Made by a program: the position numbers and the translations under genes
Shown: positions 1-5,611 of the stretch, piece after piece
Position numbering within the stretch: position 1 is the stretch's first letter
How the letters are laid out: each line of letters opens with the position of its first letter
NCBI GenBank assembly: GCA_900321905.1
Contig: ONXZ01000029.1
Span: 1 to 10,098 of the forward strand
Length of the DNA: 10,098 bases
Origin: an uncultured Eubacteriales bacterium
GTDB lineage: Bacteria > Bacillota > Clostridia > Oscillospirales > Acutalibacteraceae
Reading direction: 5' to 3'
Notes under the pieces: model-generated
The model's database searches: none
What the model was told of the DNA's origin: nothing
The model's input: only the letters and a program-made list of their open reading frames with translations

Positions 1-1201
1 CGCTTGCAAACTGTTCCATTTCTTCAATACGCTGCAAGGTCTTGTTAAAGTCAATGTTTGTGTAACTTACAACTCTGCACAACGTTTTAAACCCGTCGGT
101 TTTGATAATTTCGTTTGCTTCATCAAGATCTTTCTTGATGGTGGCAAGTTTATCATCGCTGATTTTGTAATCTTCGTTTATAGCCTTTTGCAAGGTTTGA
201 ATACCGTCATTAATCTCAATAAGACCGTTTTCAAGCCTTTCAAGGTCTTTGAGGTTTTCGGGTGTCAGCGACTCGCCAATCTGGTCGCTCATTGTGTTAA
301 GACCGCCCAGCAACTGGTCTGCGCCGTCATTAAGTTTTTGATTGTTGTCAACAAGTTGCGTGGTGCCGTCCTTTAACTGACCTACACCGTTAGAGAGTTG
401 ATTTGTTCCGTCTTTTAACTGACCAACACCGTCTGAAAGTTGAGTAACACCGTCTGCAACCTGTGTAACACCACCTGTGTATTGCTTGAGCCCGTCCTCA
501 AGGGTGCCTGTACCTTCTTTAAGAGTAAGGCAGCCTTTCGACAGCGTTTTTATACCTGCTGTGAGTTTGGTGTTACCGTTTTTGAGTTGAACCATACCGC
601 CGCCAATCTGACCGCTGCCGTCAGCCGCTGCAACAAAACCGTCGTGGATAGTGCCGAGTTTGCTGTAAACTGTTGTGGCATAAGTGTTGATAACAGTTTT
701 GTTAATCTGCTCCTTAATTGTCTTTACTGCGGACTCGCCAAATTTGCTTGCAATGTAGTTGGTACCGGGGTTTACATAATATTCAAGTTGCATTTTTTCA
801 GGCGAGGGGGAGGTGAGTGTTACGGAGTTTGCCGAGAAGTCGTCGGGTATAACCATAACCATATAGTATGTCGCGTTTTCAAGTCCGTGCAGCGCAGTTT
901 TTTCGTCAACAAAGTTAAATTTGAGCGACTCGTTCTTTTCAAGTTTGTTGCAAAGTTGCTCGCCAATGTTTACCACTCTGCCGTCATAAACAATCGGCTT
1001 ATCCTCGTTAACAATAGCAACAGGCAGGTTGCCTGTGTTGCCGTACGGGTCCCACATTGACCCGAGGAACAGTACCGTGTATATTGACGGAATGAGCATA
1101 ATTGCAAAGACCACAATCAGCATAAAGTATTTTTTAATAAATGCGTGTGGCTTTGATTCCCGTTTAGGGCTTTTGAAATTTTTGTTCAAAATTTTTGCCA
1201 T
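1..1201 (-). CDS. YhgE/Pip family membrane protein, N-terminal part (partial, runs off left edge)
   Basis: The first 400 codons are present. The start is ATG at 1201-1199, with an AGGTG ribosome binding site 7 nt upstream. A short basic cytoplasmic N-terminus leads into a membrane segment at about residues 25-46. The family signature follows directly: a W-D-P-Y-G turn (residues 50-54), then N-L-P-V-A-I-V-N-E-D. Next comes an extracytoplasmic domain, then a run of heptads built on Q-L-x-D-G (about residues 198-300), then a charged, probably helical region up to the edge. Known family members (Bacillus YhgE, lactococcal phage infection protein Pip) have this N-terminal helix, a long extracellular repeat region and a C-terminal ABC2-type membrane domain; the last part would lie outside this window. 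Related proteins have been linked to phage adsorption and to type VII secretion-like export, but the role here is unknown. It is transcribed divergently from the MIF/Sir2 operon. The family call is confident; the function is not. Confidence 0.88.
   Translation of the reverse strand, partial: MAKILNKNFKSPKRESKPHAFIKKYFMLIVVFAIMLIPSIYTVLFLGSMWDPYGNTGNLPVAIVNEDKPIVYDGRVVNIGEQLCNKLEKNESLKFNFVDEKTALHGLENATYYMVMVIPDDFSANSVTLTSPSPEKMQLEYYVNPGTNYIASKFGESAVKTIKEQINKTVINTYATTVYSKLGTIHDGFVAAADGSGQIGGGMVQLKNGNTKLTAGIKTLSKGCLTLKEGTGTLEDGLKQYTGGVTQVADGVTQLSDGVGQLKDGTNQLSNGVGQLKDGTTQLVDNNQKLNDGADQLLGGLNTMSDQIGESLTPENLKDLERLENGLIEINDGIQTLQKAINEDYKISDDKLATIKKDLDEANEIIKTDGFKTLCRVVSYTNIDFNKTLQRIEEMEQFAS
300..606 (-). 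repeat. Heptad repeat region (Q-L-x-D-G) inside the YhgE/Pip gene
   Basis: On the minus strand this stretch encodes successive 7-residue units such as VTQLSDG, VGQLKDG, TNQLSNG, VGQLKDG and TTQLVDN. At DNA level this is an imperfect 21-bp tandem repeat. Two nearly identical copies encoding V-G-Q-L-K-D-G lie exactly 42 bp (two units) apart, near 366-390 and 408-432. Such heptads are typical of the extracellular part of YhgE/Pip proteins and suggest an elongated helical rod. The DNA repeat could allow unit gain or loss by slippage, but that is inference. Confidence 0.75.
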
Positions 1202-1260
1202 ATTTATCACCTATTACAAATGGTATAATTACAAAATACAAATAGTAAATTTATATGTAG

Positions 1261-1282
1261 TATTATATTACTTAATATAATA
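1261..1282. repeat. Perfect 10-bp inverted repeat over the yhgE promoter (candidate operator)
   Basis: The arms TATTATATTA (1261-1270) and TAATATAATA (1273-1282) are exact reverse complements separated by CT. The palindrome covers the -10 box and most of the spacer of the leftward promoter, the classical position for a repressor site. It is entirely A/T apart from one base in the spacer, so it could have arisen by composition, and no regulator gene is visible in the window. Confidence 0.35.
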
Positions 1283-1290
1283 ATAGTCAA
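1262..1290 (-). promoter_or_regulatory. Sigma-A promoter for the YhgE/Pip gene
   Basis: Read on the minus strand, TTGACT (1290-1285) and TATAAT (1267-1262) are separated by exactly 17 nt. This matches the vegetative consensus at 11 of 12 positions. Transcription should start near 1255, giving a leader of about 53 nt before the ATG at 1201. Confidence 0.75.
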
Positions 1291-1299
1291 CAGTTTTTA

Positions 1300-1328
1300 T
1301 TGATTTTTAATACTTACGATATTATAAT
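1300..1328 (+). promoter_or_regulatory. Sigma-A promoter for the MIF-Sir2-lipoprotein operon
   Basis: TTGATT (1300-1305) and a perfect TATAAT (1323-1328) are separated by 17 nt. The start of transcription should be near 1335, leaving a short leader of about 24 nt that carries GGAGG (1347-1351) 7 nt before the ATG at 1359. Confidence 0.65.
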
Positions 1329-1358
1329 AATTATAACATATTCTATGGAGGAATCAAT

Positions 1359-1697
1359 ATGCCTTTTATTGAAGTTAAAACTAACAAAACCATCACCGAC
1401 GAACTTGCAAATCAGATTAAAGCAGACCTCGGCGCGGCTATCACAGCGATTCCCGGCAAAACAGAAGCGTGGCTTATGGTACGCACTCAAGGCGACAGCA
1501 CAATGTTCTTTAAGGGCGAGCGCGACTGCGCTATGTTTGATGTGTCGATTTTCGGCTCTACTAATGACAGCGCATACGACGATTTAACACAGCGAATTTG
1601 CAAAATATCAGAGGAAAGGCTTGGCGTTCCCGCTCAGCGTACTTACGTTAAATACAGCGAGCACAGTCACTGGGGCTGGAACAATATTAATTTTTAA
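1359..1697 (+). CDS. MIF-family protein (macrophage migration inhibitory factor-like, tautomerase fold)
   Basis: This is a 112-residue protein, close to the usual 115 of the MIF family. Pro2 follows the initiator Met and would become the N-terminal catalytic base after Met removal. Lys34, in P-G-K-T-E-A-W, sits at the position of human MIF Lys32. The block D-V-S-I-F-G (61-66) covers the family's central S-I segment. Tyr96, in R-T-Y-V-K-Y, matches human Tyr95, and the protein ends in G-W-N-N-I-N-F (106-112), equivalent to human G-W-N-N-S-T-F. Family members are homotrimers that tautomerise phenylpyruvate or dopachrome analogues; some secreted homologues act on host immune cells. The residue matching human Asn97 is Lys here. 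No signal peptide is visible, so it is probably cytoplasmic unless released by lysis. A GGAGG site 7 nt before ATG fixes the start. It is the first gene of an operon with a sirtuin and a lipoprotein. The family call is firm; substrate and role are unknown. Confidence 0.9.
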   Translation: MPFIEVKTNKTITDELANQIKADLGAAITAIPGKTEAWLMVRTQGDSTMFFKGERDCAMFDVSIFGSTNDSAYDDLTQRICKISEERLGVPAQRTYVKYSEHSHWGWNNINF

Positions 1698-1698
1698 T

Positions 1699-2412
1699 AT
1701 GACACTACAAGAGATAATTGACGATAGCCGAAAAATAGTGTTTTTCGGCGGTGCAGGTGTGTCTACAGAAAGCGGCATACCTGATTTTCGTTCAGCGGAC
1801 GGTCTGTATAACCAAAAGTATAACTATCCGCCTGAGCAGATTCTGAGCCACACTTTTTATAAACAGAATACTAAAGAATTTTATGACTTTTACCGTGATA
1901 AAATGTTGTTCCTTGACGCAAAGCCTAACGCTGCGCACCTGAAACTTGCTGAACTTGAGAAGGCAGGTAAACTCACAGCCGTTGTTACGCAGAACATTGA
2001 CGGCTTGCACCAGGCTGCCGGCTCAAAGAATGTGTATGAACTTCACGGCAGCGTTCACCGTAACTACTGCACAAAATGCCACAAGTTCTTTAGCGTTGAT
2101 TATATTATCAATAACACCCCTGTGCCTGAGTGCGATATCTGCGGCGGCACGGTCAAGCCTGACGTTGTGCTGTATGAGGAAGGTCTTGACAGTAGCACTA
2201 TTGAAGGCGCTGTTAATGCTATCGCTCAGGCGGATTGTCTTATTGTCGCAGGTACTTCGCTCAACGTTTATCCTGCAGCAGGGTTTATACGTTATTTCAG
2301 CGGCAAGTATTTTGTGCTGATTAACCGCGACCCGACCCCTGCCGACAGCATGGCTGATATGGTTATTCACGGCAAAGTGGGCGAAATTTTGTCCGAAATT
2401 GAGGTAAGATAA
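1699..2412 (+). CDS. cobB: NAD-dependent protein deacylase, sirtuin (Sir2/CobB family)
   Basis: This 237-residue sirtuin removes acyl groups from lysines using NAD+, producing nicotinamide and O-acyl-ADP-ribose. All core motifs are visible: G-A-G-V-S-T-E-S-G-I-P-D-F-R (18-31) for NAD binding, T-Q-N-I-D (97-101), catalytic His116 in H-G-S, a structural zinc site at Cys124, Cys127, Cys145 and Cys148, G-T-S-L-N-V-Y-P-A-A-G (185-195), and I-N-R-D (208-211). After the NAD loop it resembles the Thermotoga type and lacks the paired Tyr/Arg of desuccinylases, so plain deacetylation is more likely (inference). The ATG at 1699 is chosen because it lies one base after the MIF stop codon (TAA 1695-1697), which suggests translational coupling. 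An in-frame ATG at 1621 would add 26 residues lying inside the MIF gene with no sirtuin similarity. The Shine-Dalgarno signal is weak. Targets in this organism are unknown. Confidence 0.93.
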   Translation: MTLQEIIDDSRKIVFFGGAGVSTESGIPDFRSADGLYNQKYNYPPEQILSHTFYKQNTKEFYDFYRDKMLFLDAKPNAAHLKLAELEKAGKLTAVVTQNIDGLHQAAGSKNVYELHGSVHRNYCTKCHKFFSVDYIINNTPVPECDICGGTVKPDVVLYEEGLDSSTIEGAVNAIAQADCLIVAGTSLNVYPAAGFIRYFSGKYFVLINRDPTPADSMADMVIHGKVGEILSEIEVR

Positions 2413-3330
2413 ATGGCTAAAAAAATTCTTTCGGTGTTTCTTTGTGCAGTAATTGCTTTTGCGTTTACTTCTTGCGCCGATTCAAAAAACGATAGCAAAG
2501 AGCAGTCAGAGAATAAACCTGAACTCGTTTATAACACGTTTGACAGCGCATATTCATCATATGACGCAAGCGCGGTTTCCGCTTATGCTGATTTGTGCAA
2601 GGCGGTCTGTGCAGGCGAAAGCAACGTAAGGTTTAACCTCGGTATGTTTGACAATGTTATGCAACTGTTTTACACATCGTTCCCGCTGAACGTTCTTGTT
2701 AAAGATATTAAAAAGAACGACGACGGCTCAGGCATAACAATAACATATAAATATGATAAATCTGAGGTTATTAAAAAATCCGACGCTTTTACAAAAAAGA
2801 TTAACGACATTGTTAAAAAGAGCAAAAACGGCGGTGAAAACGAGCGCGTGTTTGCAATTAACGCATACAACTATACTGCTTCCAATACTAAAAAGACTGA
2901 CGCTGAAAACCAAACTGTTTATAATACAATTATGACAGGCGAGGGCAGCGCACAGACGATTGCAGGTATGCTCTCGTTTATCCTTCGTCAGGGAGGTCTT
3001 ACGTCGTCGCAACTCATTGCGAGTGACGCCGGAGGAGCAGGCTGGGGCGTCTGCCTTGCGGAACTTGACGGCGAAAACTATCTGTTTGACCCTGCGACTG
3101 AAACTATTGTTAACGGCGGCAAGCAACTTGTATATTTTGGTATGACGACAGAGGATGCTCAAAAAGAAGGACTGTCAGATTTCATCTATACAAATAAGGC
3201 GGAAGCACCGACTTGCGACAATCCGTATTTTGATACCTGCAGGCAGTGTAAGGCGTGGGAAATCAGCGATGACGACAAGGCCTTACTTATAACGCAAAAT
3301 AACGACGAAATTGTGCAAATTGCACTATAA
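2413..3330 (+). CDS. Lipoprotein with a degenerate (probably inactive) transglutaminase-like domain
   Basis: The 305-residue product begins with a basic, hydrophobic lipoprotein signal peptide (M-A-K-K, then residues 5-20) ending in F-T-S-C, so Cys21 is the likely lipidated residue and the protein should sit on the outer face of the membrane. Residues 22-37 form a polar linker. Residues 145-230 follow the layout of transglutaminase-like domains: G-S-A-Q-T-I-A (178-184) aligns with the family's G-x-C-x-x-Y-A, a helix ends in R-Q-G-G-L, and G-W-G-V-C-L-A-E-L-D-G (210-220) plus Y-L-F-D-P (223-227) align with H-A-W-N...D-G and W-x-x-D-P. In that alignment the nucleophilic Cys is Ala180 and the His is Trp211; only Asp226 remains. 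A non-enzymatic binding or structural role is inferred. The ATG abuts the sirtuin stop (TAAATG), with GAGG at 2401-2404. The last 60 residues add three Cys. No clear terminator follows. The domain assignment rests on a hand alignment. Confidence 0.72.
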   Translation: MAKKILSVFLCAVIAFAFTSCADSKNDSKEQSENKPELVYNTFDSAYSSYDASAVSAYADLCKAVCAGESNVRFNLGMFDNVMQLFYTSFPLNVLVKDIKKNDDGSGITITYKYDKSEVIKKSDAFTKKINDIVKKSKNGGENERVFAINAYNYTASNTKKTDAENQTVYNTIMTGEGSAQTIAGMLSFILRQGGLTSSQLIASDAGGAGWGVCLAELDGENYLFDPATETIVNGGKQLVYFGMTTEDAQKEGLSDFIYTNKAEAPTCDNPYFDTCRQCKAWEISDDDKALLITQNNDEIVQIAL

Positions 3331-3422
3331 ATGTGTAAATATGCAAACAGCGAATAATTGCTCACTGTTAAATCTGCACAAAAATCAAATGTAAACAAAT
3401 TATAAACTATCAGTATAATCCG

Positions 3423-3450
3423 TTGACTTTATTTAACACCTGAATATAAT
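3423..3450 (+). promoter_or_regulatory. Sigma-A promoter of the small peptide/RNA unit
   Basis: TTGACT (3423-3428) and TATAAT (3445-3450) are separated by 16 nt. The predicted start of transcription is near 3457, immediately before a hairpin, so this promoter would produce a short RNA of about 185 nt ending at the terminator after 3631. Confidence 0.65.
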
Positions 3451-3459
3451 GGTGGTGAA

Positions 3460-3478
3460 TTGAGATGTTAAATCTCAA
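3460..3478 (+). promoter_or_regulatory. 5'-end hairpin of the small transcript
   Basis: TTGAGAT (3460-3466) and ATCTCAA (3472-3478) form a perfect 7-bp stem with a 5-nt GTTAA loop. It lies within a few bases of the predicted 5' end and upstream of the ribosome binding site, leaving that site free. Hairpins at this position are known to protect Firmicute mRNAs from 5'-end-dependent decay; that role here is inferred. Confidence 0.5.
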
Positions 3479-3504
3479 ATTTCAAATAAAGGAGGCGGAT
3501 TTTT

Positions 3505-3573
3505 ATGTTCAAACTTTTAATTAAATGTGCAGAAATCCTTGCCAGTGGAGACATGGCATATGTACAGAAATAA
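3505..3573 (+). CDS. Candidate 22-residue small protein (unrecognised)
   Basis: The ATG at 3505 is preceded by AGGAGG (3490-3495) at 9 nt, one of the best ribosome binding sites in the window. The ORF has 22 codons and ends in TAA at 3571-3573. The product starts M-F-K-L-L-I-K-C-A-E-I-L-A and ends D-M-A-Y-V-Q-K. Its first half would form an amphipathic helix with Lys3, Lys7 and Glu10 set against a Phe/Leu/Ile/Cys face; it is too short and too charged for an ordinary membrane span. It has its own promoter and terminator, and a 9-bp inverted repeat brackets almost the whole ORF. I do not recognise the family. Alternatives are a leader peptide, a type I toxin-like peptide, a small regulatory protein, or a chance ORF within a structured regulatory RNA. 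The strong Shine-Dalgarno favours real translation. Confidence 0.5.
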   Translation: MFKLLIKCAEILASGDMAYVQK

Positions 3574-3579
3574 AAGTTT
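3511..3579 (+). repeat. 9-bp inverted repeat enclosing the small ORF
   Basis: AAACTTTTA (3511-3519) and TAAAAGTTT (3571-3579) are perfect reverse complements. Pairing in RNA would close a large loop from codon 3 to the stop codon. Inside it, TGCCA (3540-3544) and TGGCA (3554-3558) can form a second stem. The arms are AT-rich, so stability would be modest. Confidence 0.4.
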
Positions 3580-3593
3580 AAAACACACCTATT

Positions 3594-3642
3594 AGCGTCG
3601 CTCTGAAGTTTTTTAACATCAGGGCGATGCTTTTTATTTTTT
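3594..3642 (+). terminator. Intrinsic terminator of the small transcript
   Basis: GCGTCGCTCTGA (3595-3606) pairs with TCAGGGCGATGC (3619-3630) over 12 bp with two G-U wobbles, and an A-T pair (3594/3631) can extend the base. The T-rich tract TTTTTATTTTTT (3631-3642) follows directly. This is the clearest terminator in the window. It lies upstream of the pgcA promoter, so that operon is insulated from the small transcript. Confidence 0.88.
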
Positions 3643-3645
3643 ATG

Positions 3646-3674
3646 TTGAATTGCAGACGACTTAATGTTATAAT
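3646..3674 (+). promoter_or_regulatory. Promoter of the mutase-NifU-mannosidase operon, with extended -10
   Basis: TTGAAT (3646-3651) and a perfect TATAAT (3669-3674) are 17 nt apart, and TG at 3666-3667 makes an extended -10 element. Transcription should start near 3681, giving a leader of about 22 nt with AGGAG (3691-3695) 7 nt before the ATG at 3703. No operator or riboswitch fits in so short a leader. Confidence 0.75.
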
Positions 3675-3702
3675 ATTTTAAATTAAAATAAGGAGTACAA
3701 GT

Positions 3703-5349
3703 ATGGACTACACTGATAAATACAAACTCTGGCTCACTTTTGATGAAAACACAAAGGCTGAACTTGAAGCAATTGAAGATGAAAAAGAGATTGAGGACAG
3801 ATTCTACAAGGATTTGGCTTTCGGCACGGGCGGACTGCGCGGAATTATGGGCGCCGGCTCAAACCGTATGAATCGCTATACTGTCGGCAAAGCAACTCTC
3901 GGTCTTGCGCAGTATATCAAGTCGCAGAATGAGGGCGAAATCTCTGTCGCAATCGCTTGCGACAGCAGACTGAATTCTACCGACTTCCTATGGTGCGCTG
4001 CGCGTGTGTTTGCTTCACAGGGTTTTAAGGTTTACGCTTATCATACTATTGTTCCTGTGCCTGTGCTTTCATTTACAACACGTTATCTCGGCTGCAACGC
4101 AGGTGTTATGATTACAGCATCCCACAACCCAAAGGAGTATAACGGCTACAAGGTTTACGACTCGAAAGGTTGTCAGTTCTGCACCGAGGACGCTAAAAAC
4201 GCAATAGGATACATTAACAAGATTGACGATTACAAAAATATCTACACTTCCTGTAAATCTAAGGACGAGTATATTGCAGACGGCAGAATTGTTCCGATTT
4301 ATGAAAATGAACTTGCTGCATTTGTTGAGGCGGTTAAAGAGCAGTCTGTTTATACTGAAAACAGCGACCTCAAAATTGTTTACACTCCGCTTCACGGCAC
4401 AGGTCTTGTGCCTGTAACAAAAGTGCTTGAAAATCTTGATGTTACAGTTCTCGAGTCACAGCGCACGCCTGACGGCAACTTCCCGACAGTCAAGTCGCCT
4501 AATCCCGAGGACAGAGCGGCGCTCACCCTTGCTATTGAAAAAGCAAAGGAAATCGGCGCTGATTTAGTTCTCGGCACTGACCCTGACTGCGACAGAGTAG
4601 GCATTGCAGTAAGAAACGGCGATGACTTTGTGCTGTTTACAGGCAATCAGACAGGCGCGCTGCTTGTTAAATTCATCTGCGAAATGCATAAGGCTGAACT
4701 TAATGAAAAATCAACCCTTGTCAAGACTATTGTGACGTCTGAACTCGGAGCGAATATTGGCAGAAGTTACGGCGTGCAGGTTGAGGAAACGCTGACAGGA
4801 TTTAAGTATATCGGCGATAAAATCAATAAGTACGAAGCAAGCGGAGAGCAGGAATTCGTTATCGGCTATGAGGAGAGTTACGGCTATCTTGTCGGCACTC
4901 ACGCTCGTGATAAGGACGCGGTCGTGTCCTCAATGCTCATCTGCCAGATGGCTGCCTGGTACAAAAACCGGGGCAAAACTCTACTTGACGGTCTTAACGA
5001 AATATACAGCGATTTCGGCTTCTATCTTGACTATCTTGATTCATTTGTACTCAAGGGCAAAGACGGCGCTGAGAAGATTCAGAGCCTGATGGTTGACTTC
5101 AGGTCAAAGGGAACATCGCTACTCCCTGATATTTCCGAAATTATTGACTTCAGCACAGGTATCCGCGATTTACCAAAGGAAAATGTGCTTAAATACATCT
5201 TCACAGACGGCTCGTGGATGGCTGTCCGTCCAAGCGGAACAGAGCCGAAAATCAAAGTTTACTACTCGATTGTTGACCCTGACAGGGATAATGCAAAATC
5301 CCGACTTGAAAATATCCGAAAGGTAATCGGTGAAATAATTAACGCGTAG
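3703..5349 (+). CDS. pgcA: Phospho-sugar mutase (alpha-phosphoglucomutase / phosphomannomutase)
   Basis: This 548-residue enzyme of the alpha-D-phosphohexomutase superfamily interconverts hexose 1-phosphates and 6-phosphates in the cytoplasm through a phosphoserine intermediate. All four active-site elements are in order: the phosphoserine loop T-A-S-H-N-P (138-143, Ser140), the metal loop D-P-D-C-D-R (293-298), the sugar-specificity loop E-E-S-Y-G (390-394), and the C-terminal phosphate loop R-P-S-G-T-E-P-K (509-516). The N-terminal F-G-T-G-G-L-R-G (40-47) is typical. The length suits the Firmicute PgcA/PGM2 type rather than the roughly 450-residue ManB/GlmM type. Glucose 1-phosphate is the most likely main substrate, but mannose phosphates are possible and fit the mannosidase two genes downstream. 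It is the first gene of its operon, and NifU follows after 10 nt. Confidence 0.95.
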   Translation: MDYTDKYKLWLTFDENTKAELEAIEDEKEIEDRFYKDLAFGTGGLRGIMGAGSNRMNRYTVGKATLGLAQYIKSQNEGEISVAIACDSRLNSTDFLWCAARVFASQGFKVYAYHTIVPVPVLSFTTRYLGCNAGVMITASHNPKEYNGYKVYDSKGCQFCTEDAKNAIGYINKIDDYKNIYTSCKSKDEYIADGRIVPIYENELAAFVEAVKEQSVYTENSDLKIVYTPLHGTGLVPVTKVLENLDVTVLESQRTPDGNFPTVKSPNPEDRAALTLAIEKAKEIGADLVLGTDPDCDRVGIAVRNGDDFVLFTGNQTGALLVKFICEMHKAELNEKSTLVKTIVTSELGANIGRSYGVQVEETLTGFKYIGDKINKYEASGEQEFVIGYEESYGYLVGTHARDKDAVVSSMLICQMAAWYKNRGKTLLDGLNEIYSDFGFYLDYLDSFVLKGKDGAEKIQSLMVDFRSKGTSLLPDISEIIDFSTGIRDLPKENVLKYIFTDGSWMAVRPSGTEPKIKVYYSIVDPDRDNAKSRLENIRKVIGEIINA

Positions 5350-5359
5350 GTAAGGTTTT

Positions 5360-5599
5360 ATGAAAATTCAGAATTATGTTGAAACTGTGCTTCAGCCGAA
5401 GATTCAAGGTGACGGCGGCTGGGTAGAATTTGAAAGTGTGGAAAACGGCACGCTCACCCTTGTATTTCGCGGTGAGTGTTCAAAGTGTATGATTTTGTAC
5501 CGCTGTTGCGACTGGATTGAACAGCAGATAAAAAGCGACCTCAACAAAGATGTCAAGGTCGTTGCAATACGCAAAAAGCCGTATTTTCAGGATGTTTAA
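5360..5599 (+). CDS. Minimal NifU-like (Nfu C-terminal domain) protein
   Basis: This 79-residue protein consists almost only of the NifU C-terminal domain, which in other organisms carries or transfers Fe-S clusters. It shows L-Q-P-K-I-Q-G-D-G-G (11-20), the beta-strand segment L-T-L-V-F-R-G (32-38), and the C-x-x-C cluster pair Cys40 and Cys43 in E-C-S-K-C. The usual C-x-x-C-P is followed here by Met rather than Pro, and two further cysteines (Cys49, Cys50) follow closely where standard Nfu proteins have a Thr-Leu-rich helix. It could be a specialised scaffold or a redox/metal-binding derivative. An AAGG site sits 4 nt before the ATG. It is packed between a sugar mutase and a mannosidase (10 and 12 nt gaps), which gives no clear functional link. 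Confidence 0.82.
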   Translation: MKIQNYVETVLQPKIQGDGGWVEFESVENGTLTLVFRGECSKCMILYRCCDWIEQQIKSDLNKDVKVVAIRKKPYFQDV

Positions 5600-5611
5600 G
5601 GGGGCACAGTT

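Larger units (their letters stand above)
3331..3702 (+). other. Intergenic region holding a small transcription unit and the pgcA promoter
   Basis: No long gene lies between the lipoprotein and the phosphoglucomutase. 3331-3422 is AT-rich and shows no convincing hairpin followed by T residues, so the end of the upstream operon is unmarked. 3423-3642 is a self-contained unit with promoter, 5' hairpin, ribosome binding site, 22-codon ORF and intrinsic terminator. 3646-3674 carries the promoter of the downstream operon. Confidence 0.7.

Noticed and set aside
440..1060. Plus-strand open frame of about 206 codons opposite the YhgE/Pip gene
   Set aside because: It lacks a ribosome binding site, is Cys/Val-rich and resembles no family, and the opposite strand encodes a clear family protein through the same bases.
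1300..1587. Plus-strand open frame overlapping the MIF gene start
   Set aside because: It begins at the promoter -35 region, has no ribosome binding site and overlaps the well-supported MIF gene in another frame.
1621..1698. Upstream in-frame ATG giving a 263-residue sirtuin
   Set aside because: The extra 26 residues overlap the MIF coding sequence and have no sirtuin similarity; the ATG at 1699 sits one base after the MIF stop and gives the normal N-terminus.
2728..3162. Minus-strand open frame of about 144 codons inside the lipoprotein gene
   Set aside because: No start signals or recognisable domain; it is a shadow of the plus-strand lipoprotein.
3335..3360. Inverted repeat AACAG/CTGTT after the lipoprotein gene, considered as a terminator
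   Set aside because: The stem is five pairs with mismatched inner bases and is not followed by a T tract.
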